A DNA stretch of 64,000 bases from Ignavibacteria bacterium (GTDB lineage Bacteria > Bacteroidota > Ignavibacteria > Ignavibacteriales > SURF-24). This document shows, piece by piece, positions 40,437 through 48,803 of the stretch. Within the stretch, counting starts at the first letter, position 1. Each line of letters opens with the position of its first letter. The notes below the pieces were generated by a model that was not told the DNA's origin, ran no database searches, and saw only the letters and a list, made by a program, of their open reading frames with translations. A program made the translations under genes and the position numbers. Where the stretch lies: NCBI GenBank assembly GCA_025612245.1, contig JAAXKQ010000007.1:124001-188000 (forward strand). The letters run 5' to 3'.

Positions 40437-41102
40437 CTACCACTCCGTAGTTTCATCTTCACCCGTCAGGTCAAGCAGCCTTTTATCTATTATCTTATCC
40501 TTGTTTTTTCTTCTCTCTTCAAGCGTATTCTTCAGCTCCGAAAGCCTGTCCTCAAGTTCCTTGACCTCCTCCTTACGGTTACTTTCCCTCAGCTCAAAAA
40601 GCTCGCTTAGCTTGCCCTGAAGCTCCTGCCTGATCTTTTCTTTTTCCTGCTTGTCGGCTTTCTGGTACTCTAGGCCAAGGGCTTCGGTCTGAACGTCCAG
40701 CTCTGTAATTTTTTTCAGGCGCTCACGGCCTTCCTTACTCTTTCTGCCGAAAAACGGGACCTCAAAATTCCTGAACTGGTTTTCCATCAAAAGCTGCGTG
40801 TACTTCATCTTGTCCAGCTTCTTGATCTTCTCCATCTGCTCTTTCATCTGCGGCCTCATCTCGTCAAGAATTTTTCTTTCCTGCTCCTGCGAAATTTTTA
40901 TCTCGGGAACATGAATCTCTGGTATGTTGATCTCGGGTACCGTTATTTCAGGTATGTCAATGTAAACGTCGCTCGAGTCGGCTTCTTTCTCAACGTGCAC
41001 TTTCTTTGGCTCTTTTGGGGGCTTTACCTTCTTCTCCTGTGCAAATAGGCAGGAAGCCGTAAAGATAACGGTTAAAATTAAAACTAATTTGAAATTTTTC
41101 AT
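40437..41102 (-). CDS. exported protein with PEI repeats and a coiled coil, 221 aa
   Basis: Signal peptide MKNFKLVLILTVIFTASCLFAQ; the Cys at 18 is not in a clear lipobox position. After a Lys/Pro-rich stretch there are four exact-length pentamers, PEITV PEINI PEIHV PEIKI (residues 51-70), then about 140 residues of charged heptad-like helix (QMKEQMEKIKKLDKM, RESNRKEEVKELEDRLSELK). Family not recognised. It lies 81 bp downstream of the anti-sigma gene, so it is probably a target and member of the ECF operon, perhaps a periplasmic stress protein of the Spy/CpxP kind; this is inference. Confidence 0.7.
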   Translation of the reverse strand: MKNFKLVLILTVIFTASCLFAQEKKVKPPKEPKKVHVEKEADSSDVYIDIPEITVPEINIPEIHVPEIKISQEQERKILDEMRPQMKEQMEKIKKLDKMKYTQLLMENQFRNFEVPFFGRKSKEGRERLKKITELDVQTEALGLEYQKADKQEKEKIRQELQGKLSELFELRESNRKEEVKELEDRLSELKNTLEERRKNKDKIIDKRLLDLTGEDETTEW

Positions 41103-41183
41103 GTCTACTCCGGTATTAAATAAGTTAATTCCATTTTGAAAAGGAGCCTTCCATATACAATGCCTTTCCTTTTATTTTTCTCT

Positions 41184-41873
41184 CTACATTTCCGATTTCT
41201 CAAGATCCGTCTGAAGCAGCTGCATCTTTCGCCTCAGGGCTATTGCCTGAAGCGTCCATTCGTCTATTGCCCTGAGCTTGTCTTCTTTTATGCGTATATT
41301 TTCTAAAGAGGTCCCGACGCGCTTAATGTTGTAGGCCGTGGCCTTGTCCTGCCACTCGTATCTTGTAGCCTTTACTGGTGCCGTCTTCTTCGTGGCTTTA
41401 ACGGTCGCCTTCATTTCAGCAATATTTGTGCTCATAGAAGGGGTGCTTCTGTTTTCAGACGGCGGGGACTTCTTCATCACGGGAGGGAATTCTCTTTCCC
41501 CGGGTCTCGAAATAAAAAGCAATAAAGCCGCTAGTGCCATAAAGGCCGCGCCACCGAAGGCAAATTTCCTGAAATAGTTTCCAAAGAGAAATTCATATAC
41601 GGCTTCCAAAAACCGGCCCAAAATAAACCCCGCTCTTTTTTTCTTAACGGCCTTATTTACCATCTTTGTGAAAGTCTCTTCTTCAAGATCTTCAAAGGGC
41701 AGGCTCTCATAAACTGAAAGGGCCTCTTTTGTTTCCAGCAATAGGCCGCTGCAAAGCCTGCATTCCCGGAGGTGACTCTCCCAGTATAGCATCTCCTCTT
41801 TATTCAGGCTGCTATCCATGAACAGCCACATCTTTTTTTCAAATTCCTCGCAAACCAACGCTTTAGATTGCAT
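41184..41873 (-). CDS. zinc-type anti-sigma factor, single membrane span, 229 aa
   Basis: N-terminal cytoplasmic zinc anti-sigma (ZAS) domain with C8, then H34-x3-C38-x2-C41 (WESHLRECRLCSGLL). One membrane helix, FAFGGAAFMALAALLLFI (about 112-130), and a periplasmic domain rich in Lys, Thr and Ala with a helical end. It should hold the ECF sigma factor inactive until an envelope or redox signal. Its start has GAGGAAG upstream and overlaps the sigma gene by 11 bp, so the two are co-translated. Confidence 0.85.
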   Translation of the reverse strand: MQSKALVCEEFEKKMWLFMDSSLNKEEMLYWESHLRECRLCSGLLLETKEALSVYESLPFEDLEEETFTKMVNKAVKKKRAGFILGRFLEAVYEFLFGNYFRKFAFGGAAFMALAALLLFISRPGEREFPPVMKKSPPSENRSTPSMSTNIAEMKATVKATKKTAPVKATRYEWQDKATAYNIKRVGTSLENIRIKEDKLRAIDEWTLQAIALRRKMQLLQTDLEKSEM

Positions 41874-42414
41874 TTTTCTTCCTCAAAACCCTTTTTATTT
41901 TTTCCACGGCATAATGCATGTGTCCTAAAACAGTATTGAGCGGTTCACCCGTAAGTTCGGAGATTTCCTTAAAGCTCATTTCCCCGTGCTCTCGCAGAAG
42001 AAATACCTGCTTCTGCTTTTCCGGAAGGTTGTCTATTATACTGTCCAGAATTTCCCTGAGCTCCTGGCCCACAACGTCACTGTAAGGGTTGCTCTCCGAA
42101 GTGTGCACTTCAATATCATCTGAGTGGAAGAGGCTGCCTCTTAATTTATTCTTCCTTATTGAATCCATGGCTGCATTGTGGGCAATGGAAAAAAGCCACG
42201 AGGAGAACCTGTCCTTATGGTCATACTTCCCGATTGCCTTCCAGACTTTTATCAGCGTCTCCTGGAAGGCATCCTCGGCCTGCATCCTGTCACCCGTCAG
42301 GCGCATCAGGTACGAAAAAAGCTGCCTGCGGTATATCTTTACAAGATCCCTGAAGGCCGAGTGCTCGCCTTTGCGGCATTTTTCAATTAGTAAACTTTCC
42401 AGAATCCTCTCCAT
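41863..42414 (-). CDS. ECF RNA polymerase sigma factor, 183 aa
   Basis: Region 2: FRDLVKIYRRQLFSYLMRLT through DAFQETLIKVWKAI and FSSWLFSIAHNAAMDSIRKN (-10 recognition). Region 4: NLPEKQKQVFLLREHGEMSF with helix-turn-helix EISELTGEPLNTVLGHMHYA (-35 recognition). There is no sigma-3 domain, as usual for group IV. Followed directly by a zinc anti-sigma and an exported protein. The region upstream (42415-42716) presumably holds an autoregulated promoter, though no consensus is firm. Confidence 0.93.
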   Translation of the reverse strand: MERILESLLIEKCRKGEHSAFRDLVKIYRRQLFSYLMRLTGDRMQAEDAFQETLIKVWKAIGKYDHKDRFSSWLFSIAHNAAMDSIRKNKLRGSLFHSDDIEVHTSESNPYSDVVGQELREILDSIIDNLPEKQKQVFLLREHGEMSFKEISELTGEPLNTVLGHMHYAVEKIKRVLRKKNAI

Positions 42415-42716
42415 AATCAGATGCTTTCTACTTATGTAAACGTACCTGTTGTAAAAATATTGTGCCGTGAAAAATAAATTTTATAAAATTTTTCAGGGTG
42501 CCCGGCCTTAAAACGAAACGCTTTCCTTGCCCCCCCCATAATAAATGGCCCCTTCCTGATCTTTTGACGGCTGGACAGGTAAAAATGTTTTCTTTTGGGC
42601 ATGATATGGCTTTTTATGGGAAAAGTGACCTGAGGTACAAAGAGGAATAGTTGCCTTGTATTTTATGGCAAATATGAATACTATAGTTAAACATTTACTG
42701 AATAAACCAAGAGAGG
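42415..42716. other. 302-bp divergent gap between the ECF sigma gene and rnk
   Basis: No ORF. It contains A+T-rich promoter-like sequence on both sides. On the minus strand TTTTACAAC and GGTACGTT lie 15-45 bases before the sigma start and could be an ECF-type promoter, but the match is too loose to call. A C7 run is seen near 42532. Confidence 0.3.
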
Positions 42717-43133
42717 ATGATGGACAAGATCATGTTTATAACAGATTTCGATATGAAGAGATTCAGCTGGTTAATTTCAAACTCCAACCGTTTTAGCAGT
42801 ATCGATAACAGGTACCTTTCGGAGCTGAAGGACGGTCTTTCGAAAGCTGTTGTAGTTCAGCCGCAGGAAATTCCTTCCGACGTAGTTACCATGAGCTCTA
42901 AAGTAAGGCTTAAATTCCTGGATTCAAACGAGGAAATAACATATACGCTGGTTTTCCCCTTTGATGCCGACCTGAGCCAGGGAAAGCTTTCCGTGCTGGC
43001 GCCTTTAGGCGTTGCCATAATCGGATGCCGAATTGGAGATGAGGCCGACTGGGATGTCCAGTCTGCAAAAAGAAAAGTCAGGATAGAGGGGATCCTCTAC
43101 CAGCCCGAAGCAGCAGGAAACTATTACATTTAA
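42717..43133 (+). CDS. rnk: Rnk-like GreA/GreB-family regulator, 138 aa
   Basis: Matches Rnk along its length: a short N-terminal coiled region (DMKRFSWLISNSNRF...) in place of the long GreA coiled coil, then the FKBP-like C-terminal domain with EIPSDVVTMSSKVRLKF, LSVLAPLGVAIIGCRIGDEA and closing YQPEAAGNYYI. Rnk binds RNA polymerase near the secondary channel and was named for its effect on nucleoside diphosphate kinase. Three in-frame ATGs (42717, 42720, 42732) follow GAGAGG; the second or third has the better spacing. Single gene ended by a strong terminator. Confidence 0.85.
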   Translation: MMDKIMFITDFDMKRFSWLISNSNRFSSIDNRYLSELKDGLSKAVVVQPQEIPSDVVTMSSKVRLKFLDSNEEITYTLVFPFDADLSQGKLSVLAPLGVAIIGCRIGDEADWDVQSAKRKVRIEGILYQPEAAGNYYI

Positions 43134-43177
43134 TTTGCTTTGAGAAACAACGGGTCTTCTCCGCCTGAAGGGAAGAG

Positions 43178-43222
43178 GCATCCTTCCGCTTTTTATAAAA
43201 AGGCGAAAGGATGCTTTTTTTT
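43178..43222 (+). terminator. intrinsic terminator after rnk
   Basis: GCATCCTT-CGC-TTTTT (from 43178) pairs with AAAAA-GCG-AAGGATGC (to 43214) with two small mismatches, followed by T8. It abuts the 3' end of the convergent decarboxylase gene. Confidence 0.85.
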
Positions 43223-43223
43223 A

Positions 43224-44693
43224 TCACTTCTCAAGCTGCCTTACAAGTTCCTTTATGTAATAAAAGTCGTCCATTGCAGGCCAGTGCTTCATGAAAACTG
43301 CCCTTAAGGCCGAAAGATTTTCATCGTTCCGGTTTGAATATCCGGGCAATACCACGCCTGACAATACGGGTGGTATTACAAACTTTGAAATTATAAATTC
43401 CGGACTTTCGGCTTCAACCGAAAGCCTCTTATAAATACCGAGCGTCTCCTTATTTATTGCCCCAATGTCAGATTCCTTTGTATTAACGTAAAAGCAGCTT
43501 ATGTCGAGGTCGGGAGAATTCAGGTTTTTGAGCCTTGCGGAATCTTCAACCAGCTCGTAAAACTTTCTGCAGGCTGCAAGCGAGTTCCGTATGAGCTCTC
43601 CCATGCCGGAACTTACAGGCGGCATAACCCTGTATGTCAGGTAGCAGGCCGCAGCCATTGCACCGGGACGCGAACCCTCGAGACTGAACATGCCGATATT
43701 AGGCTTGTCCTGCTTGTGGTAAGTGTATGGCGCGCTGTTAAGAAGAACACTTCTCATCTCCTCGTTTTTATAGAGTACCGCCCCCGCCCCATAGGATATC
43801 AGCCCGTGCTTGTGTGGGTCTACGGTTATGCTGTCGGCTTCGCCAAGAAGCGAAAGCTGACGGTAAGTGTATTCACTGATTTCCATCTCTTCCTTGCCGA
43901 AGGGAATCAGGCCGAAATTATCGTCCAGAATGACGCTCCTTACAAAACCCCCGTATGCGGCGTCAACGTGCAGGTGAAAGTTGTATTTCTTCTTCAGGTC
44001 CAAAAGCTTTTCAATCTCGTCAACGCTCCCGGTGCCCGTGGAACCCAGATTCGCCATTACGAACATTGCCCTATTTTTCTTAAGCTCACTTTCCAGTATC
44101 TCTGTGTCTATCCTGAAATTCCTGTCTGCCGGAATTTCCTTATAGTTTTTAATTGCCAGTATCTGGCAGATCCTTTTCCACGAGTAGTGCGACACTTCCG
44201 AAAAATATACGTATCCTTCCTTGTAAAAGTCACGCGCGGCCCAGAGCGCTTCCATGTTCGCCAGAGAACCGCCGCTGCTAAGGTGCCCCCAGCCCGTTTT
44301 AAGCCCCGTCATCTTGAGCATCGTTTCCACAACTTCCATTTCCATTTCTGTCGTAACCGGCCCCCCTTCGTAGGCGTGGTTATTAGGGTTCGAGAGCATG
44401 AAGGCCACGTACCCGAGTACCGTCGGAATCGAAGGGTCCTTTACCATCTGAGCCATGTAGCGCGGATGAAAGTAGGGGAGACTCTTGCTGCTCCTTTCCA
44501 AAAAGTCCGCGAGCTCTTTCTTTAGCTTTTCACCCGCCTCGGGGGGCTTTCCCCCGTAAAGTGAAACGTCGCCTTTATAAAAACTTTTTCTCCAGTTTGC
44601 CTGGTAATCGAGTACCACGCCAAGCAGGTCCTTAAGAACCCCGATGTTTTCGGCCTTGGGACCAAGATAGTTCGATAAAAAATCCTCTTTCAT
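43224..44693 (-). CDS. PLP-dependent group II amino-acid decarboxylase, 489 aa
   Basis: Group II decarboxylase (glutamate/aromatic/diaminobutyrate type). The Schiff-base Lys is K295 in SITVDPHKHGLISYG; the PLP Asp lies in HLHVDAAYGGFVRS, and HLSSGGSLANMEALWAARD is the family N-domain motif. Substrate cannot be told; the PHKHG form is shared by tyrosine, DABA and glutamate enzymes. The start is put at 44693 (MKEDFLSNYLG), where homologues begin; an upstream ATG at 44840 would add 49 residues of unlikely sequence that reach into the rlpA promoter. Divergent from rlpA. Confidence 0.86.
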   Translation of the reverse strand: MKEDFLSNYLGPKAENIGVLKDLLGVVLDYQANWRKSFYKGDVSLYGGKPPEAGEKLKKELADFLERSSKSLPYFHPRYMAQMVKDPSIPTVLGYVAFMLSNPNNHAYEGGPVTTEMEMEVVETMLKMTGLKTGWGHLSSGGSLANMEALWAARDFYKEGYVYFSEVSHYSWKRICQILAIKNYKEIPADRNFRIDTEILESELKKNRAMFVMANLGSTGTGSVDEIEKLLDLKKKYNFHLHVDAAYGGFVRSVILDDNFGLIPFGKEEMEISEYTYRQLSLLGEADSITVDPHKHGLISYGAGAVLYKNEEMRSVLLNSAPYTYHKQDKPNIGMFSLEGSRPGAMAAACYLTYRVMPPVSSGMGELIRNSLAACRKFYELVEDSARLKNLNSPDLDISCFYVNTKESDIGAINKETLGIYKRLSVEAESPEFIISKFVIPPVLSGVVLPGYSNRNDENLSALRAVFMKHWPAMDDFYYIKELVRQLEK

Positions 44694-44808
44694 ATTTAAC
44701 CCGTTAGATAAAAATGATGGATTGTAATTTACTAAACAGCCTTTAGAACCATCCTGAAGGCCGCATGCCTTTAAATTACGCAAATTTTCAATTTTATTTA
44801 TTTTCCCG

Positions 44809-44816
44809 TATCTTTG
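44809..44816 (+). promoter_or_regulatory. TATCTTTG -7 box of rlpA
   Basis: TATCTTTG fits TAnnTTTG and lies 37 bases before the rlpA start, with an A+T-rich upstream stretch. No clear -33 element. Confidence 0.4.
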
Positions 44817-44853
44817 TAAAAATTTATTTCTGTAAGACATATGGGAGACATGA

Positions 44854-45393
44854 ATGAGTATATACCATTACATTTTGATTCCACTAATGATGCTGTCTTC
44901 AGGACCGATACCTAAAATAAAGAAAAAGATAAACCATACGGCTGGTACCGTAAAAAGAGTTCTTCACCTGGAAGCTCAGGCTGTAAAGAAAGATAGCCTA
45001 TCCGGGCTACAGACAGGCAGGATCTCTTATTACGGTAAGAGGCACAATGGAAGAAAAACTGCAAGCGGGGAAATCTACGACATCGATGAGCTGACGGCAT
45101 CTCACAAAAGTTTTCCCTTTGGTACAAAGGTGAAGGTCACAAACCTGGCTAACAATAAATCGGTGGTCTTAAAGATTAACGACCGCCTTCCAAAATCCAG
45201 CCACCGCATGATCGACGTCTCATACAGGGCGGCACGTGAGCTCGGAATGCTTAGAAAGGGACTGGTCAGGGCTGAAATTGAAGTCGTCCGGTGGGGCGGC
45301 AATATTCCCTCCGGCGAACAAAACTTGCCTGAGGAATCAGGACTGAAACCGGAAGTTTCATTAAATTCAGTAGAAACAGGGGCCTTGTTTTAA
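44854..45393 (+). CDS. rlpA: RlpA-like septal ring protein, double-psi beta-barrel
   Basis: Signal-like hydrophobic N-terminus (IYHYILIPLMMLSSG), then a linker and a DPBB domain: GRISYYGKRHNGRKTASGEI, LTASHKSFPFGTKVKVTNL, VLKINDRLPKSSHRMIDVS and RAARELGMLRKGLVRAEIEV. The catalytic-type Asp (IND) and His (LTASHKSFPFG) of RlpA are kept. In Pseudomonas, RlpA is a lytic transglycosylase acting on naked peptidoglycan. There is no SPOR domain at the C-terminus. GGGAG lies six bases before the ATG. Followed by a terminator. Confidence 0.88.
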   Translation: MSIYHYILIPLMMLSSGPIPKIKKKINHTAGTVKRVLHLEAQAVKKDSLSGLQTGRISYYGKRHNGRKTASGEIYDIDELTASHKSFPFGTKVKVTNLANNKSVVLKINDRLPKSSHRMIDVSYRAARELGMLRKGLVRAEIEVVRWGGNIPSGEQNLPEESGLKPEVSLNSVETGALF

Positions 45394-45425
45394 GTAAATG
45401 GGGCATTTATAAATCTGCTTTTGAA

Positions 45426-45472
45426 AAAAGAAAACCCTGAATGCGCCTTCTAGGCATCCGGGGTTTTCTTTT
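45426..45472 (+). terminator. intrinsic terminator after rlpA
   Basis: Arms 45426-45444 and 45454-45472 pair at 17 of 19 positions (AAAAGAAAACCC...GGGGTTTTCTTTT), with a 9-base loop and a T-rich end. Also able to serve the convergent gene at 45486. Confidence 0.8.
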
Positions 45473-45485
45473 AGGTCTGATAAAT

Positions 45486-46277
45486 TTATCTTACAAACTT
45501 CCACCAGTAGAAATACTTGTTCTCCATCTCCGACATGGAGGGCATCGGGAAGAACCTCATCTCGTCATCCTGTGCAAACCAGAAACCGTGGCGCAGGAAC
45601 TTAAAGGAAATATCCCTTAAAACGCTTCCCAGGCTTATTGTCTTTGTGAGCTTATTGGGGTTATTTTTCAGCTCCATTATGCAGTCGTAAAAGCGGTATG
45701 CGTTTACGCCTGGAAGCTCAACCGTAATTATATCCTTGTTCTTGTTCTGCCTGAAGAACTCATCCAGGTTAAATTCAATCTGCGTAAAACAGATCTTTGG
45801 CGCGCCCTTGGAACGGGTCTGCGTGGTAATGAACTTTCCAAAATCCCTCTGATCCTTTGTCGAGGCAACGAGCGTCTCGAGAGGGCACACTTCCTGGTAT
45901 ATCCTGATGAGCCCGGGCTCATTTATTGCCGTATATTCTGCAGGGCCAATTGGCAGCACCTTGCCGTTTGTGGTAACGAGGAAAAGTTCTTTTATGGCCG
46001 AAAGATCCACATTCTCCAGAACCTTGTAGGAGCTGATAAACTTCGTCCTCTTAGGACTCCCGTCCTCGTGCGGCACGGTGAGCGAAAGATACTTGTCGAT
46101 CTCAAAATAGTCGTTCCTGAAGTTTATGTCCAGCTCGGCAAAAATTACCTTTCCGCTGAAGTGCTTTGCACTGAGCATCGTATAATGCTCGCCGAACTTT
46201 TCGGGTTCCAGCTGGGAAGCAACCAGGGCATTTATTGGAAATACTATCATATAAAGGTGTTTTGCGTATTCCGGCAT
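45486..46277 (-). CDS. hypothetical protein, 263 aa
   Basis: No family recognised. Soluble, without signal peptide. It reads as a two-part protein: YAKHLYMIVFPINALVASQL, then FGEHYTMLSAKHFSGKVIFA, and later LIRIYQEVCPLETLVASTKD followed by RDFGKFITTQTRSKGAPKIC. The two segments are similar in pattern (-P-INALVAS-...-FG-...-G-), suggesting an internal duplication. It ends with an aromatic tail, MENKYFYWWKFVR. The start at 46277 has GGAG seven bases upstream; earlier in-frame starts at 46289 and 46340 are less supported. Confidence 0.65.
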   Translation of the reverse strand: MPEYAKHLYMIVFPINALVASQLEPEKFGEHYTMLSAKHFSGKVIFAELDINFRNDYFEIDKYLSLTVPHEDGSPKRTKFISSYKVLENVDLSAIKELFLVTTNGKVLPIGPAEYTAINEPGLIRIYQEVCPLETLVASTKDQRDFGKFITTQTRSKGAPKICFTQIEFNLDEFFRQNKNKDIITVELPGVNAYRFYDCIMELKNNPNKLTKTISLGSVLRDISFKFLRHGFWFAQDDEMRFFPMPSMSEMENKYFYWWKFVR

Positions 46278-46671
46278 AGAACTCTCCATTGGTTTTCGTT
46301 GATATTGTTTAAAGGTATTAAATGAAATTATTAAGAGCAAGAACCGCCCCGAATCTTTTTTGCCCGTTGCTCATCTTACTTAAGTAATGAAAAAAGGGGA
46401 GAGAAATTCTTAAGGTGTGCCGCCGGTGGTTGAACGCCTGACGGGGCGGGGTAACAATGAAGAGGCGTATCTAGGCAAAATTAAATGACACGTGCACTCC
46501 GTAACGGCTAATATTTTTATTTAATTAGCGCCCGATTTTATTTAACTTATATGGTGCATTATGGCATTTTTTTTAGGCCTTGTGGCTTCTTTGAATGAAT
46601 TTTTAGTCCGGATAATCCGGAACAAAATAAATTGTTATTAGTTTAATGAAAAAAGGGTATTGGGAGACAAA
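46278..46671. other. 394-bp divergent gap without a gene
   Basis: The region between the hypothetical gene and the thioredoxin-like gene holds no ORF with coding character, no strong hairpin and no clear -7 box. A GGGAG ribosome site at its right end belongs to the thioredoxin-like gene. I see nothing else in it. Confidence 0.4.
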
Positions 46672-47274
46672 ATGAGCCAGAATAAAGCAAAAGAAAGGAA
46701 AATCGGGACGAGGCAGCAGGAAAAAAAGCCTTTAATCGACCCGAAATATAAAAACCTCGTCTTTACAGGCGTCCTCATCGTAATTATTGCAATTTTCTTT
46801 ATCGTCAATAACTCGCGAAATGAACCTTCCGAAGGGCCTTATCCGCCGAATTACAAGGGGGGCTCAACTTCTGAACTGACTACAACCTCGGGACAGAAGA
46901 TCAGGCTCTCGGACTATAAGGGAAAAGTTGTTCTTCTGGACTTCTGGGCTACCTGGTGCGGACCCTGCAGAAAGGGGATCCCCGACCTGGTTTCCTTAAA
47001 AAACGAATTCAAGGGGAAGGATTTTGAAATTATCGGAATTTCCGTCGACCAGGAAAATACGGTCAACGACGTGGTGCCTTTCATGCAGCAGTACGGAATT
47101 AACTACCCGGTCGTCTATTACGACCCCGCCGCTCTTTCAGGCTTCGGCTCGGTCGAGTCAATTCCTACTTCTTTTATACTCGATAAAACCGGAAAGGTGG
47201 TCTCAAGTTACGTGGGACTGACGGAAAAAGCCAATTTCGTGAAGGATATTAAGAAAGCCCTGGGTGAATCATAA
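46672..47274 (+). CDS. membrane-anchored TlpA/ResA-like thiol-disulfide protein
   Basis: One N-terminal membrane helix (NLVFTGVLIVIIAIFFIVNN, about 27-46) without cleavage site, then a periplasmic thioredoxin fold of the ResA/TlpA type: KVVLLDFWATWCGPCRKGIP with active-site CGPC, IIGISVDQENTVNDVVPFMQ and the cis-Pro region SIPTSFILDKTGKVV. Such proteins reduce apo-cytochrome c or other exported thiols. Start at 46672 has GGGAG five bases upstream; an ATG at 46660 would be too close to it. 200 residues. Confidence 0.9.
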   Translation: MSQNKAKERKIGTRQQEKKPLIDPKYKNLVFTGVLIVIIAIFFIVNNSRNEPSEGPYPPNYKGGSTSELTTTSGQKIRLSDYKGKVVLLDFWATWCGPCRKGIPDLVSLKNEFKGKDFEIIGISVDQENTVNDVVPFMQQYGINYPVVYYDPAALSGFGSVESIPTSFILDKTGKVVSSYVGLTEKANFVKDIKKALGES

Positions 47275-47275
47275 G

Positions 47276-47303
47276 AAAAAAGGGGACTTTTATCTGTCCC
47301 CTT
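47276..47303. terminator. terminator between convergent genes
   Basis: AAGGGGAC (47280-47287) and GTCCCCTT (47296-47303) pair perfectly with an 8-base loop. On the minus strand TTTTTTCTTA follows, making a good terminator for the DUF971 gene, whose stop codon lies inside the loop. The T-run is poor on the plus strand. Confidence 0.7.
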
Positions 47304-47682
47304 CGTCCTTCTTCTTGTTGTGATGTTCATGATCCTGGTCATGTTCAAAATCCTGGTGCAGGTTTTCCTTTACTGCCAGATACTCCCCAAGCCTCCAGAG
47401 CAGATCCCAGGAGTAGATCCCGTAGCTGTAACCGTCCTTCCACTTTATGTTAATGGCATACTGGCCTACCATTTCAATTGAGGCTACTTCGTACTTGCCC
47501 GGCTTATCGGGCTCCTTGGGCATGGGGTCGTAGTGCTTCCACAGAATGGTTTCCCCCTTGTTGCCCGCATCCGGCGACTCGTCTCTTAAGAATTGAAGGG
47601 GAAATGTATGAACCTTGTCATTATTCCACGAAACCGTAAGAGAGGTTTGCCCGTTAAGTTTTATCTGCTTGGGAAATAACAT
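47290..47682 (-). CDS. DUF971 domain protein with His/Asp-rich tail, 130 aa
   Basis: The DUF971 pattern (also the N-terminal domain of gamma-butyrobetaine hydroxylase) is recognisable: PKQIKLNGQTSLTVSWNNDK, HTFPLQFLRDESPDAG and VGQYAINIKWKDGYSYGIYS with WDLLWRLGEY. In related bacteria such proteins stand alone or near iron-sulfur scaffolding genes. The C-terminus, DFEHDQDHEHHNKKK, is a short His/Asp/Lys tail that could bind metal. The usual Cys of the LR-x-C-P element is replaced (LRDESPDAG). Function unknown. Confidence 0.78.
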   Translation of the reverse strand: MLFPKQIKLNGQTSLTVSWNNDKVHTFPLQFLRDESPDAGNKGETILWKHYDPMPKEPDKPGKYEVASIEMVGQYAINIKWKDGYSYGIYSWDLLWRLGEYLAVKENLHQDFEHDQDHEHHNKKKDEGDR

Positions 47683-47773
47683 ATGCTTACTCTGAAATTA
47701 AAATTCTGTCAAAAAGATCCGGTAAAAATTAAATTAAGATTACCCGTCCTGTTTAGGGACTAATTTAAGGCAA

Positions 47774-48646
47774 TTATTTGTCATTTCCAAGGATTACCGG
47801 AAGCCCCTCTTTACCCGAACCTATTACAATTACCTTCGAATTCTGCGAATTTGCCAGCTTTTCCGTGGCCTCAATGCCTTTCCACTTAAGAAGCTGCGAG
47901 GTAATGCCCTTGGATATTACAGCCTGAAAGTCGGCAATGCCCTTGGCTTCAATCCTCTTGCGCTCTGCTTCCTGTGCCTCTTTTTTGAGCACAAATTCCA
48001 TCCTCTGGCTTTCCTGCTCGGCTTTTAGCTTTTCCTCAATTGAAGCCGTCAGCCCTGCCGGAAGTACAATCTGCCTTAACGGGACCGCCTCAACCGTAAT
48101 GCCCCTCGGGTTAACCAGCTTCGAAAGCTCTTTTTGAATTGCGTTTGCCAGCTCCTCCCGTTGCGAGGTGTAAAGGGCTTTTGCCTCGTAGGCCGAGGTG
48201 ATACCCCTTACTACGGAGCGGAACTGCGGAACGAGTATAATTTCAGCGTAATTCTCGCCCAGCGTTTTATAAACTCTTGACGCGTTTTCAGGGTTCAGGC
48301 TGTATAGCACGCTGATTTCAAGCTGAATGCTCAGCCCCTCTTTGGATGGCACAGACATGTTTTCTTTGACTTCCTGCGTCTTGACGCTGAACTTTACTAC
48401 ATTTGCCAGCGGATTAACCAAGTTGACACCCGCCTTTAAGGTGTTGTCACTTACCATTCCTAAAAAGTCTACCACACCTACAGATCCCGCCGGTATGACG
48501 GTAAATACCTGGAGCAGGGCAATGATGAGCGCTACTATGGTGCCAACCCCGGCAAACGTGGCTTCAGACTTACTGTATCTTTTCTTGGCGGCAAGGTGAA
48601 CTGCGAATGCAACTGCAGCAGCAAGCAAGGAAATTAAAAAAACCAT
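47774..48646 (-). CDS. SPFH/prohibitin-family membrane protein, 290 aa
   Basis: One or two N-terminal hydrophobic stretches (FLISLLAAAVAFAVHLA, and VALIIALLQVFTVIPAG near 45) precede the band-7 domain: VVDFLGMVSDNTLKAGVNLV, VKTQEVKENMSVPSKEGLSI and ITVEAVPLRQIVLP. A charged coiled coil (KLKAEQESQRMEFVLKKEAQ) and KVIVIGSGKEGLPVILGN end it. Prohibitin-like proteins form large rings that organise membrane and proteases such as FtsH. Start at 48646 has GGAG 10 bases before it. No NfeD partner gene is adjacent. Confidence 0.88.
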   Translation of the reverse strand: MVFLISLLAAAVAFAVHLAAKKRYSKSEATFAGVGTIVALIIALLQVFTVIPAGSVGVVDFLGMVSDNTLKAGVNLVNPLANVVKFSVKTQEVKENMSVPSKEGLSIQLEISVLYSLNPENASRVYKTLGENYAEIILVPQFRSVVRGITSAYEAKALYTSQREELANAIQKELSKLVNPRGITVEAVPLRQIVLPAGLTASIEEKLKAEQESQRMEFVLKKEAQEAERKRIEAKGIADFQAVISKGITSQLLKWKGIEATEKLANSQNSKVIVIGSGKEGLPVILGNDK

Positions 48647-48803
48647 TATGACGATTCTCCCCGTAAAAAAGCAACAAGAGTAAAGCAATTTATAATTAAA
48701 CGAAAAATATAATTTTTCGGCAAATAGGCAACGGGGATTTTGAGAAAAGATTAAGTTTTTACGAAAAACTGTTTATTCCCCCAGTCACCCGGGGGGGCGC
48801 CCC

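Noticed and set aside
43716-44525. 269-codon plus-strand frame opposite the PLP decarboxylase
   Set aside because: The minus strand encodes a clear decarboxylase with its active-site Lys; the plus frame has no recognisable domain.
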